Origin: an uncultured Ruthenibacterium sp.
Lineage (GTDB): Bacteria > Bacillota > Clostridia > Oscillospirales > Ruminococcaceae
DNA length: 60,528 nucleotides
Direction: 5' to 3'
Assembly: GCA_910587145.1 (NCBI GenBank)
Contig: CAJUMH010000020.1
Span: forward strand, 1-60,528
Shown here: in pieces, positions 1 to 8,265 of the stretch
Layout of the letters: every line of letters starts with the position of its first letter
How positions within the stretch are numbered: the stretch's first letter is position 1
Made by a program: the position numbers and the translations under genes
Notes under the pieces: generated by a model
The model's database searches: none
What the model was told of the DNA's origin: nothing
Seen by the model: the letters and a program-made list of their open reading frames with translations, nothing else

Positions 1-860
1 TCAATCAGGGCCTCGGCATCCTCCAGCCGGAGCGACACGGATTCCAGCTCTCGCGATTTTTCTTCAATCGCCGTCTCCTGCTCTGTAATCAATTTCTTCT
101 GCTTCTGGATGATATAGTCGTTCTTCTCCAAATAGCTGCGTCCACGGTTGCCGGGGTCGGGTTCTACCTCGACAGCCAGACCATGCCGTTTGCAGATGTC
201 AAACAGAATGACCCGGCAGACCCCATCGAAAACCATCTTCCGGTTGTTGGTGCGCCCCGGCTTTTTCTCCGGGTCGGGCAATTCAAACCCTAAAGCCTCC
301 AGCGCCTTTTCCTGCTTCGGTTCCACCTCGCCATAGCGGTTCACATAGTCGAAAACGTGACGCTCATGGATATGGGGCGTGGCCTCGTCCAGATGGAGCG
401 CCCAGTCAATGACATGGATGTGTTCCCCGAAACGGCGCTCCAGCTCCATCATAAATTCCCCGACAATTTCCAGTAGCACATCTGGGGAAACAGAGTCCTC
501 CATCGTGCCGATCTGGTAGATGGTTTCCTCCGGGCAGAAGCGTTTGTCAGCCAGCAGATCATCCACGCTCCGGTCACGCTCGGAGTGGCGGCGTTTGGCG
601 TTCCGCTCATGCTGGCCGTCAAGGTAATCCGAGTAGCGGTTCAGATAAAAGGCCCGCTCCACATCCGCGAACGAAACTTCCCCATCCTGCTGGGCCGGAT
701 AGGTCGCGCCCCGGAAACAGTCCCAATAGATGTTCTGCTGAATGCGCTCGCCGTCAATGTGGCCGGCGTGTTCGGTATCGAAGGTTCTGTCATTGTGCGT
801 TGATTTATAGACTCCGCTTTTTCCGGCTCTTCCGTTGTGCCGGGTCAGTCTTTTTGCCAT
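1..860 (-). CDS. MobV/Mob_Pre-type relaxase (plasmid mobilization protein), 3' end outside window
   Basis: The ATG at 860 is preceded by a GGAGAG ribosome binding site; 286 codons are visible before the window edge. The N-terminus MAKRLTRHNGRAGKSGVYKS and the motif HLDEATPHIHERHVFD (about residue 155) match the HxDExTPHxH metal-binding signature of MobV/Pre relaxases, which nick DNA at oriT to start conjugative mobilization. The visible C-terminal part turns Glu/Lys/Gln-rich (EKNDYIIQKQKKLITEQE), as expected for the coiled coil that follows the catalytic domain. It points away from the other element genes. Family assignment rests on the motif; oriT was not identified. Confidence 0.85.
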   Translation of the reverse strand, partial: MAKRLTRHNGRAGKSGVYKSTHNDRTFDTEHAGHIDGERIQQNIYWDCFRGATYPAQQDGEVSFADVERAFYLNRYSDYLDGQHERNAKRRHSERDRSVDDLLADKRFCPEETIYQIGTMEDSVSPDVLLEIVGEFMMELERRFGEHIHVIDWALHLDEATPHIHERHVFDYVNRYGEVEPKQEKALEALGFELPDPEKKPGRTNNRKMVFDGVCRVILFDICKRHGLAVEVEPDPGNRGRSYLEKNDYIIQKQKKLITEQETAIEEKSRELESVSLRLEDAEALI

Positions 861-1295
861 TCTGCTCTCCTTCCTGTTTCTCGTTTTTGCTGTTCCGGGA
901 GTGGACAGGGGGCGGCGAAGCCGCCGAATCTGCGTGCTTTGCGCCAGATAATAACCCAGTATAAAGTGACGCAGGGCATCACTTTACTGGGCCAAGGGCT
1001 TCACCCTCTGGACACCGGAGCAGGCGTTGTCACCCTGCACCCGACCCAAAGGGCTTTGCCCTCTGGACACCCAACAGGCGCTGCCGCCCTGCACCCGGCC
1101 CTCGTCGTCGCAAGCTCCGTATCCCTCGCTTCCGCCTACGGCGAAAGCTCGCTCACTCCGCTGCTCATCCTCTCCCCACCGAAACCGCTGCGCTGGGTTT
1201 CGGCGGGGACCCCAGCGTCCACCTCTGGACACTGACCAGATGCTCGCCGCTCTGGACTTGGCGCAAAGGGCCTGCTGCCCTCTGCACTCCCGCAT

Positions 1296-1323
1296 TTTTC
1301 GGAAGTCCTTCGACTTCCGAAAA
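1296..1323. terminator. Bidirectional hairpin terminator
   Basis: A perfect 12-bp stem, TTTTCGGAAGTC pairing with GACTTCCGAAAA around a CTTC loop, has T/A runs on both sides, so it could stop transcription from either direction. Confidence 0.65.
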
Positions 1324-1447
1324 AGAACCGTTGACTGGTATGCTCCTGCGCAACCAGCCAACGGCTTTCTATTATGGTTATGAGCAAAATCGAGAAAAGC
1401 AGGCTAACAGCATGACAGCACCGTTTCAAAAAACATGACAAGCCATC

Positions 1448-1476
1448 TTTCCAATCGGGGGCGGCTGTGGTATAAT
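1448..1476 (+). promoter_or_regulatory. Probable sigma-A promoter of the DUF6076-like/sigma-like pair
   Basis: A perfect TATAAT at 1471-1476 lies 17 bp after a weak -35 (TTTCCA, 1448-1453) and 34 bp before the TTG start at 1511. Confidence 0.5.
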
Positions 1477-1510
1477 GAAAAACGAAAAAACATGACAGGA
1501 GGCGGAGAAC

Positions 1511-2614
1511 TTGAATTTGATTGAACACACGCTCCTGACGCTGGATTTCTGGCAGGACAACGTGACCTATGAGGGGGAGTCCATGCCGACCGGGACGCTG
1601 GCCTGCGCCGCGCTGAACATTTCCGATGAGGTCATAGCGAAGTTGTCCCAGCTCTGTATGCCGCTCAACCTGTATATGGGGACGCTCCAGCTTGGGCAGG
1701 CAGACACAGCGCAGATGGGAGCGGCGAGGGAGAGCGCCTTTCAGATCGTGGAACTTTTGCGAAATGTGCCGCCGTTCTCCTGCCTGGAATATGAAATTGT
1801 CCACAGTTATATGGATGCCGTTTTTTCGGAGGACTATCTGCAAAACACAACGGATTTTGCGAAATCTGGAAATCTTGCCGGGGCGGTTTCGCCGGAATAC
1901 CAGAAGGCGCTCACTCTGCTGCGGGTATTGCCTGTTATGGCGCACCTGGGGTTCTCCCTGGCAGAGTTCAAGCGGGAGCTTCTGCCGTTTGCGGAAAAAC
2001 TTCATGAGAGCGACAGAACGCCGGATGGATACGCCGCCAGCTTCGGGCAATACTTTTCCGTCAATCCTGATATGACGGCGGACAATCCTGGATGGATGTC
2101 CCTTGCCAATGCCTCTGTCCAGTATGCCGCCGCGACCATTCCCGGCAAAGAGAAGTCCCAGCTTGTGAAGCGGATGCACTATGTCTCTTTTGTGGGGATG
2201 TTCCGCTCTGACTTGTTCGAGGGCCTGAGCGTAGGCCATGCGCCTCGCAAATGCCCCATCTGCGGAACATGGTTCCTGACTACGGACGCGAGGCCCACAA
2301 AATACTGCGGCGGTCTGGCTCCGGGAGACAAGCGCGGGCGCACCTGCCGTCAGGTCGGCAATCTTCGAGGGCGGGAGCAGAGGGAACGGGCTGACGATCA
2401 CCCGCTGAAGAAAATCTATGAGCGCCGTACCAACACGATCATCCAGAAACTGCACCGGGGGACGCTGGATGAACAGACTGCCGCCGTGATGAAGCGGCTG
2501 GCAAAGAACAAGCTGGAAAGGGCCATCGCTGACCAGGAGTATGCCGCTGGTTCTTATGAAACGGAAATGACGCAGGAAGCATTGTTGGCGGAGGCGCAGA
2601 CCTATTTGACATGA
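1511..2614 (+). CDS. DUF6076-like zinc-finger protein of mobile elements
   Basis: A 367-residue soluble protein. The TTG start at 1511 is chosen because AGGAGGCGG lies 5-10 bases upstream and no better start exists. The N-terminal 240 residues have no recognised domain. Near residue 245 there is a Cys cluster (KCPICGTWFLTTDARPTKYC, then a further Cys about 14 residues on), which looks like a zinc ribbon, followed by a basic C-terminal helix rich in Arg/Lys. This organisation resembles the DUF6076 family that is common in clostridial elements; that is recalled, not searched. The next gene starts 16 bp downstream with its own strong ribosome binding site, so the two are probably co-transcribed. 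Function unknown; the zinc finger and basic tail suggest nucleic-acid binding. Confidence 0.75.
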   Translation: MNLIEHTLLTLDFWQDNVTYEGESMPTGTLACAALNISDEVIAKLSQLCMPLNLYMGTLQLGQADTAQMGAARESAFQIVELLRNVPPFSCLEYEIVHSYMDAVFSEDYLQNTTDFAKSGNLAGAVSPEYQKALTLLRVLPVMAHLGFSLAEFKRELLPFAEKLHESDRTPDGYAASFGQYFSVNPDMTADNPGWMSLANASVQYAAATIPGKEKSQLVKRMHYVSFVGMFRSDLFEGLSVGHAPRKCPICGTWFLTTDARPTKYCGGLAPGDKRGRTCRQVGNLRGREQRERADDHPLKKIYERRTNTIIQKLHRGTLDEQTAAVMKRLAKNKLERAIADQEYAAGSYETEMTQEALLAEAQTYLT

Positions 2615-2630
2615 CGGAGGTGGTGAGGCA

Positions 2631-3794
2631 GTGAAAGAACGATTTGCAAAATATCCGTTTCGGGGAAGCGCCCACGGCCTCACCATGTTTGAAGTCACCC
2701 ATGTGTACCAGCTCACGCCCCCGCCGCCGGAGCTGTATACGGTCAATGAATGCATCGTTGCCGCGCAAACGTGGAATGACCTCTGCTTTTTCGCTTTCTT
2801 CCTGCACCACATTGAACCTCGGCTGAATAGGCGGATCACAAACTTTCTCTTGCGGGAGGGGCTGGACAGATACGACCCAGAGCGGTTTCTGGACTATAAA
2901 CAAAGCTGTGTTCTCGTCATGCTGGAATGTCTGGAAAGTTATGACCCGTACAAGGGTGCGGAGTTTCTCACATACGCCCACCACGCGATTGGAAACGCAC
3001 TGATCCAATGCCGCATGATGGAAGAAAGCGGTTCCTTTTCCTCTCTGGACGAGTACAAGCGGGTGCGGGGTATTGCGTGGCTCTACAACGAAACCGGCAA
3101 ATCCAAGGGTGAGGTTGTCAGCGAGTATGCCGCAAGAGTGGGCTGTTCTGAGGAAACAGCGGAGCAGTATTTGACCGTGGCCCGGCTCAACCGCAGCCGG
3201 GTTTCACTCTATGTTACGGCCCAGGACGAGGACGGAGAGGAAACCGGCGAGGATGTGACCAGGGATGATTCATGGGATTATACGGCAATCCTCTGGAATG
3301 GTGTTCAGGCGGAGGCGGTTCGTACCGCTTTTGAGAAATTGTCTTATCGGGAGCAGCGGCTTTTGGAGGAACGAAACGCCATCTGCATGACCTGTGGCCG
3401 GGTCAGTCCGTCGTCTGAACGTAAGTCTTTTGAGGAACTGGCGGTGATGTTCGAGGGCAGTACCGCCAGCGGCGCGGAGAGAGCGTATCGGCGGGCGGTG
3501 GAGAAATTGACCGCCCTGCTGGCGGAGGCTGGTGCGCTCCATGCCGTCCGGCTCCGGCGGAAATCGGTGAAGCGGACAAAAAAGAAAATCGCCGCCGCAG
3601 TCTACGAGTATCAGGCAGACTGCGACGGCAAGTGGGGCGAAATTCAGTTTGACTTTGTAAGCGGTACAGCGGAAATCGTCCGGCTGGCCGAGTGGGATAC
3701 GATGGTAAGCAAGGTGTTTGCAGAGCGGGCAGTGAAGTATATCAGGTCTTGTGATATAGAATATCTGCCCAAAATGCTGTTGTTGACGTTCTGA
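2631..3794 (+). CDS. Divergent sigma-70-like protein of a mobile element
   Basis: 387 residues from a GTG start with GGAGGTGGTGAGG just upstream. A sigma2-like helix (about 90-130, containing SYDPYKGAEFLTYAHHAIGN) is followed by a helix-turn-helix-like stretch (150-190) and a sigma4-like segment (235-295, LSYREQRLLEERNA then SFEELAVMF and AYRRAVEKL). Family knowledge: the x-F-x-T/S-YA pattern of region 2 and the LSYREQRLL start of region 4 are typical of sigma factors. Region 4 is split by a short insert with a CMTC motif (252-255). The N-terminal 80 residues and the C-terminal 90 are unrelated to sigma factors I know. It may be an element-specific sigma factor or a sigma-derived DNA-binding protein. 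It shares a transcript with the gene upstream. Confidence 0.7.
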   Translation: MKERFAKYPFRGSAHGLTMFEVTHVYQLTPPPPELYTVNECIVAAQTWNDLCFFAFFLHHIEPRLNRRITNFLLREGLDRYDPERFLDYKQSCVLVMLECLESYDPYKGAEFLTYAHHAIGNALIQCRMMEESGSFSSLDEYKRVRGIAWLYNETGKSKGEVVSEYAARVGCSEETAEQYLTVARLNRSRVSLYVTAQDEDGEETGEDVTRDDSWDYTAILWNGVQAEAVRTAFEKLSYREQRLLEERNAICMTCGRVSPSSERKSFEELAVMFEGSTASGAERAYRRAVEKLTALLAEAGALHAVRLRRKSVKRTKKKIAAAVYEYQADCDGKWGEIQFDFVSGTAEIVRLAEWDTMVSKVFAERAVKYIRSCDIEYLPKMLLLTF

Positions 3795-3825
3795 GGTGTC
3801 TAATTTCTGCTTTCAAAAGTGTAAT

Positions 3826-3854
3826 TTGCTATTTGGCTTGGATTTTGTTATAAT
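3826..3854 (+). promoter_or_regulatory. Sigma-A promoter of the sigma-transmembrane fusion gene
   Basis: TTTGCT (3826-3831), a 17-bp spacer and a perfect TATAAT (3849-3854) sit in an AT-rich stretch. The leader that follows holds two overlapping inverted repeats: ATACTTT/AAAGTAT (3862-3880) and TAGAA/TTCTA (3871-3884). Confidence 0.7.
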
Positions 3855-3861
3855 GTGCAAG

Positions 3862-3884
3862 ATACTTTTTTAGAAAGTATTCTA
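3862..3884 (+). promoter_or_regulatory. Overlapping inverted repeats in the fusion-gene leader
   Basis: ATACTTT (3862-3868) pairs with AAAGTAT (3874-3880). TAGAA (3871-3875) pairs with TTCTA (3880-3884). The two helices share bases and are mutually exclusive. They lie between the -10 box and the ribosome binding site GGAGG (3890-3894), the right place for an operator or a switching leader. Confidence 0.35.
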
Positions 3885-3907
3885 AACTTGGAGGATAATA
3901 CATAGCG

Positions 3908-5788
3908 ATGGAAACGTCCCTAAGAAAATATTCAGAACAGGAATTGCTGCGTATGCTGGATTATGACCCACATACGGGAATGGCAGCGATGGTGGAACAG
4001 TACACTGGACTTCTTTGGCATGTGGCGGAGCATCATCTGAAAAATCCGGAGGATATCAAAGAGTGCGTCAATGATACATTTCTGGAATTTTATATTTACC
4101 GGGATCGGTTCGATTCGGAGAAAGGCAATTTGGCCGCCTACTTGGCGCAGATCATGCGAAATCTCGCCGTCAGCCGTTACCGAAAAAATGTCCTGTGGGA
4201 TAAGCAGGCGGACACTCCTCTGGAAGAGCCTGCGTCCATTTCGGAGGTGATAGAGGCACGGGTCGATTTGGAACGGGCTATGGCCGCCCTAAAGCCGGAG
4301 GACGCGGAGATCATTCGCATGAAATACTACAGCGGCATGACAGCTCGGGAAATTGCCGACAGCCTGGGCCTATCCTATGATACCGTGAAAAAACGCCATC
4401 AGCGAAGCCTGTCTAAGATGAGGATGCTACTGCTGGGCCTCCTGGTCCTGGGCCTGCTGGCCGTGCTGGCCGCCTGCGCCTACACGCTGCTGCGGTATTT
4501 TGGCATCATTCCTGGCTATGGGATCAGCGGCGATCCAAAGTCTCTGGTCTTCATTTTGGAGGAGCCGGCTCAGGTGGAAAACGACAGCGGGGCCTATCCA
4601 GGGACCTACCTGATCCATGACGCCCTGCTGCTCAATGACGAGATGTATATTTTGATGGACTATCAGCCGTCAGACCCGGCTATTATGGAAAAAATGATGT
4701 GGGACGAGGATGGCGCGTTTGATACATTCAGCAGTGAAGTAGTCGATACCGCTGTCACATTGAACGGGGCCAGCTTCGGTCCGTTTTACCCAGGCTTCGA
4801 CCGGAAGACCTCTCAGGAGGAAGGCGGCGGCTACTACTGGGCAATAAAGCTGAAGCTCCATACACTTGAGCCGGAGGAGATCCCGCGGTGGGAGGATGGC
4901 GTTGAAGCGGCTTTTACCCTGTTTGACATGGACTTCAGCTGCCGCCTGACCCGGGTGGAGGCAGGTCGGGTATCTGAATATTCCAACCAAATGGGAAGCC
5001 GGGGCGGGCTGCTGGCCATCCCGCGGCTGGAGGAGGGCCGCCTCATGGTGGGTATCTATCCCCTCAGCACCGGCAGAGAGACCCTCCTGACCTACCTGCT
5101 GCGGGGCCGTCTCATGGAGGGCAAAAAGGGGGACATTACCGTTACCGCTCCTGACGGGCAGGAGCTGATGGGAGAATGTAACTACGCCTCGTCTTATAAC
5201 AACGAATATTTTTACAACTGGAGCTTTGGGCCGGCCCAGCCGGGGGACTATACCCTCCATGTGCCCTATGTCTACCTGACCGCGCCGTTGGAGGAGCCTG
5301 TCACCTTCCGGCTGGACCTGGAGCAGGGGACCTGGGATGATCAGAAATACCCGGTGCCTGGAGGGACACTGTCCATTGAGAGCTGCCAGCCCCTGGAGGT
5401 CCAATTGGGCGAGCCGATCCCCGGACAAGGCGGCCCGTTTACCGTGAAGGAGGGCTGCCGGTGCTGGACCCTCCGGCTGCGCTATGAGTCCTCGGAGGAT
5501 CTGGTTTTGACAGGATGCCTTCTGAAACCGGCGGAGGAGATGGAGGTGCAGAGCAAGGTCCTCTATGATGTTGCTACCGGACCAGACGGCAGCTTTATCC
5601 CCCTCAACAGCTATGGCCTCCATTGCAGCCCTGTTTCTGATGGGGAGGAGGACAATGTCGTGGAGCTGGCCATTGCGGGCTGGGATGGCTGCTACGATCC
5701 TTCCAATGTCCTGTTCACAGTATGCGAGCCGCTGAGTATGCGCTGGGAGCACAGCTTTGACCTGCCCCTGATGGTTGGGGCCGGATAA
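3908..5788 (+). CDS. Membrane-tethered sigma factor: ECF-type sigma fused to a TM helix and extracytoplasmic domain
   Basis: 626 residues in one uninterrupted frame. Residues 25-92 are a sigma region 2 (AEHHLKNPEDIKECVNDTFL, then QIMRNLAVSRYRKN). Residues 118-170 are a region 4 with the helix-turn-helix MTAREIADSLGLSYDTVKKR. Immediately after region 4, residues 172-195 form one hydrophobic helix (LLLGLLVLGLLAVLAACAY), and residues 200-626 are an acidic, aromatic-rich, beta-type domain expected outside the cell. ECF factors are normally about 180 residues, with the sensor on a separate anti-sigma protein; here the sensor and anchor are on the sigma itself. The gene has its own promoter, leader palindromes and a strong terminator. 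Start: ATG with GGAGG 13 bases upstream. How the sigma part would act, whether at the membrane or after cleavage, is unknown. The exodomain resembles parts of DUF4179/DUF5643-type proteins only vaguely. Confidence 0.85.
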   Translation: METSLRKYSEQELLRMLDYDPHTGMAAMVEQYTGLLWHVAEHHLKNPEDIKECVNDTFLEFYIYRDRFDSEKGNLAAYLAQIMRNLAVSRYRKNVLWDKQADTPLEEPASISEVIEARVDLERAMAALKPEDAEIIRMKYYSGMTAREIADSLGLSYDTVKKRHQRSLSKMRMLLLGLLVLGLLAVLAACAYTLLRYFGIIPGYGISGDPKSLVFILEEPAQVENDSGAYPGTYLIHDALLLNDEMYILMDYQPSDPAIMEKMMWDEDGAFDTFSSEVVDTAVTLNGASFGPFYPGFDRKTSQEEGGGYYWAIKLKLHTLEPEEIPRWEDGVEAAFTLFDMDFSCRLTRVEAGRVSEYSNQMGSRGGLLAIPRLEEGRLMVGIYPLSTGRETLLTYLLRGRLMEGKKGDITVTAPDGQELMGECNYASSYNNEYFYNWSFGPAQPGDYTLHVPYVYLTAPLEEPVTFRLDLEQGTWDDQKYPVPGGTLSIESCQPLEVQLGEPIPGQGGPFTVKEGCRCWTLRLRYESSEDLVLTGCLLKPAEEMEVQSKVLYDVATGPDGSFIPLNSYGLHCSPVSDGEEDNVVELAIAGWDGCYDPSNVLFTVCEPLSMRWEHSFDLPLMVGAG

Positions 5789-5808
5789 ATAACAAAACAG
5801 ATACCGCA

Positions 5809-5845
5809 GGACCGGGAGCACTTTTGCTCCCGGTCCAAATTTTTT
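5809..5845 (+). terminator. Strong intrinsic terminator after the sigma fusion gene
   Basis: A perfect 12-bp stem, GGACCGGGAGCA with TGCTCCCGGTCC around CTTT, is followed by AAATTTTTT. It separates the fusion gene from the RCC1 genes. Confidence 0.9.
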
Positions 5846-5953
5846 GTCCCTTTTTCTCTGCGTGATGCGAATTAAAAAATAGGGAGGTGCAGAATCAAAG
5901 TTAAGCAAGGAAAATATAACAGGAGAAAAATTATCAAAACAAGGAGAAGTTTA

Positions 5954-6979
5954 ATGAAAAAAAGATGTTTTGCGCTTTTGCTGCCCGCAGTCCTGGCACT
6001 GATGCTGGTCGCCTACGGGGATGGAGAGGACGTGAGGCAGGGCAGTGAAGCGAAGGACTCCGGCTTGAATCCGGACAGCAGTCTAACCGAGCAGCCGAAC
6101 ACACAGAATGAATCAGATGAGCAGAAAATATCCTGGGGCGGGGACGGTAGCTTGATTGCCCGTGGAGGCGCCGTCTGCTTTGGCATCCTTCCAGACGGCT
6201 CGGTGGTAATGGCGTCAGGGAAAGACCGGCAAGAGCTTCCTGCGTGGAATGACATCGTAGCCATGGATGCCAACGGCGATCAGCTGGCAGTGGTTCATGT
6301 CGGCGGTACAGTCACCCGGTGTTCCATTTTAACAGGCGAGATGCAGGAGCTGGACTGGACCGGGGTAGTGGACGTGGCCTTCGGGACTGGCATCGGCCCC
6401 ATCGGCCTAGTGGCCCTGATTGAGGATGGAACGGTGATTTGTGACTCCACCGATCCCGAGACGACGTATTACGGGCAAATTTCCCAGGAGTTGAAGGGAT
6501 GGAGCGATGTCACCGCCATAGCAGTGGGCGCACGTAGTATCATCGGCTTGAAAAGCGATGGTACTGTGGTGGCGACTGCCATCCAAGAAAGCAATGTAGA
6601 CTTGGGCCAGACTGCCGTGGACGAGTGGACTGACATTGTGGCCGTTGCCGCAGGGTCGGCCCACACGGTAGGATTAAAGAGTGACGGCACTGTGGTGGCC
6701 TGCGGGTCTGACAGCGGCGGGAAGCTCGCGGTGGAGGATTGGAGTGATATTGTCATGATTGCCGCCGGAATAAACCACACAGTTGGTCTGAAGGCAGACG
6801 GGACAGTGCTGGTGGCCGGGAATGTGTACGATAAGTCTCACGGTATTACCACCTGGACAGATGTGGTTGCCGTTGCCTGTAACGCGGACGAGCGGTATAC
6901 GACCGCGCTGTTCGCTGACGGTACGGTCAGGGATGAGGAACCCGGCGTAAATCCTGGGGACTGGCCCGCCCTGTGGTGA
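5954..6979 (+). CDS. RCC1-repeat secreted protein with a damaged lipobox
   Basis: 341 residues from an ATG with AAGGAGAAG upstream. It has a Lys-rich N-terminus and hydrophobic core (MKKRCFALLLPAVLALMLVA), then YGDG where a lipobox cysteine would stand. After an acidic Ser/Gln-rich linker come about five RCC1-like repeats of the form W-[ST]-D-[IV]-V-x-[IV]-A-A-G-x-x-H-T-V-G-L-K-S-D-G-T-V, clearest from residue 180 to 300. RCC1 repeats form beta-propellers that bind proteins or polysaccharides. The sequence before the repeats and the exported location are like the next gene, a clear paralogue with an intact lipobox. The leader has three purine-rich ribosome-binding-like sites (5881, 5921, 5941). 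Ligand unknown. Confidence 0.8.
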   Translation: MKKRCFALLLPAVLALMLVAYGDGEDVRQGSEAKDSGLNPDSSLTEQPNTQNESDEQKISWGGDGSLIARGGAVCFGILPDGSVVMASGKDRQELPAWNDIVAMDANGDQLAVVHVGGTVTRCSILTGEMQELDWTGVVDVAFGTGIGPIGLVALIEDGTVICDSTDPETTYYGQISQELKGWSDVTAIAVGARSIIGLKSDGTVVATAIQESNVDLGQTAVDEWTDIVAVAAGSAHTVGLKSDGTVVACGSDSGGKLAVEDWSDIVMIAAGINHTVGLKADGTVLVAGNVYDKSHGITTWTDVVAVACNADERYTTALFADGTVRDEEPGVNPGDWPALW

Positions 6980-7050
6980 ACAAATCAGTATCAGTGCGTC
7001 AAACGGCAGTGTGTCTGAACCAATCTTTCATTAAGGAAGGAAGAATTCAA

Positions 7051-8208
7051 GTGAAAAAGAAGTATTTGACACTTTTACTGGCAATAGCACTGGCGGCGAA
7101 CCTGATTGCCTGCGGGCAACAAGACAGCCATCTGGCCTCCAATGAAAACGGATCGTTCGCCAAGACAAGCGATGACAGCGGAACCAAGTCGGAATCAGAA
7201 TGCGAGAACGCCAATCTTCCGTCTGCGTCTGCTCATTGGACCATAGACGAGGCGATAGAAAACAAGATGCGTTTTGCCTGTAATACGGCTCCGCTCTATG
7301 CGGTAGACAACAAACTTTATGCGTCCTATACCTCTGGCTTTGGCTACCGATGCCTTCCCCAGTATACACGGCTGGTTACCGGGGGGGAAGCGTCTCCTGA
7401 AATCCGGGAAATCCGACTGGATGAATACGCTTCCTGCGTAGTCGTTCTGGGTGAAGATGGAAAGCTGTGGTATGATAATCAGTCCATCTTCTCCGACTAC
7501 CGGGTAAAATATTTCGACTTTTTCCACTTTGACAATACTCCATACACTCAGGTTTTGGCAGCTGTAACCGAGGACGGTAGGCTGGCCTGGGCTGACTCCA
7601 AACTTCTGCGGGACAGTCCCGGGATTAAGCCTCACTTGGTACAGGGGGCCAAAAATGTAAAGTACGCCGCAGCGTTCTGGGGAGTAATTGCTTTTGTGAG
7701 GGAAGATGGAACAGCTGCCTGGCTTTGGGCCAATGAGGAGGATGACATTCAAGAGTTGGAGGGCTGGAGCGATATTGCCATGGTCTATGTGAATGGCGAC
7801 TTGGACGACTACTGGAATGTGATTGGACTGAAAAAAGATGGCTCTCTGGTCAGTGAAACCGTTTACGGCACAGAAACCTGTTGTCCCGAGGAAGTACATT
7901 CTTGGAGCAATATTGTGGATATTGTTTGGACTTACAACTGTGTAGCAGGGCTGAAATCAGATGGAAGCATTGTTTACGCCCTGAATGACCGTTCGGATAC
8001 CAATTTTTACATAGAAACTTTTGGAGTCTGGAGCAATGTAATGGCGTTTACTGAAAGCGGTGCCATCACTGCGGATAATACCCTGCTTGGAAAGGCACGA
8101 AGTCTTGTATATGGGTGGAACCTTACAAAGTCTTGGGTTGATGACGAAGCTGCATACCGGGAGCACAACAGCGATGACGAAACCAATCAATTGGCGATAT
8201 TTGACTGA
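7051..8208 (+). CDS. RCC1-like lipoprotein
   Basis: 385 residues from GTG 7051, chosen because AAGGAAGGAAGAA lies just upstream and the product then begins with a proper lipoprotein signal (MKKKYLTLLLAIALAANLIA followed by Cys 21). A GTG start at 6973 overlapping the previous gene is possible but would bury the signal. The mature part has degenerate RCC1-like units (LKKDGSLVSETV, LKSDGSIVYA, VREDGTAAWLW; each preceded by W-S-[DN]-I). These are more diverged than in the paralogue upstream. It should be anchored by lipid on the outer face of the membrane, as a possible partner of the other exported domains in this module. Same transcript as the upstream gene, 71 bp apart. Confidence 0.8.
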   Translation: MKKKYLTLLLAIALAANLIACGQQDSHLASNENGSFAKTSDDSGTKSESECENANLPSASAHWTIDEAIENKMRFACNTAPLYAVDNKLYASYTSGFGYRCLPQYTRLVTGGEASPEIREIRLDEYASCVVVLGEDGKLWYDNQSIFSDYRVKYFDFFHFDNTPYTQVLAAVTEDGRLAWADSKLLRDSPGIKPHLVQGAKNVKYAAAFWGVIAFVREDGTAAWLWANEEDDIQELEGWSDIAMVYVNGDLDDYWNVIGLKKDGSLVSETVYGTETCCPEEVHSWSNIVDIVWTYNCVAGLKSDGSIVYALNDRSDTNFYIETFGVWSNVMAFTESGAITADNTLLGKARSLVYGWNLTKSWVDDEAAYREHNSDDETNQLAIFD

Positions 8209-8265
8209 CCTTGCTGCGCATCTTGAATGGTAGCAGTTGTATAACAACAGAGGAGATTATAGGTT

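Larger units (their letters stand above)
861..1510. other. 650-bp gap between relaxase and DUF6076-like gene
   Basis: I see no credible gene here. Several overlapping small open frames on both strands are low-complexity products of GC-rich sequence. The stretch holds direct repeats built on CCCTCTGGACACC (1009-1018, 1060-1070 and a weaker one near 1222-1231) and CCCTGCACCCG (1033-1043, 1087-1097), a strong hairpin at 1296-1323 and a promoter near 1471. As the spacer upstream of a relaxase gene it is a possible place for oriT, but nothing proves that. Confidence 0.5.

Noticed and set aside
984..1361. Protein-coding gene in the gap upstream of the relaxase
   Set aside because: Overlapping frames on both strands are all low-complexity, cross the hairpin at 1296-1323 and lack ribosome binding sites.
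1136..2839. A 567-codon minus-strand frame opposite the DUF6076-like gene
   Set aside because: Overlaps a gene with a better start, ribosome binding site and zinc-finger motif; its product is Arg/Ser-rich without a fold.
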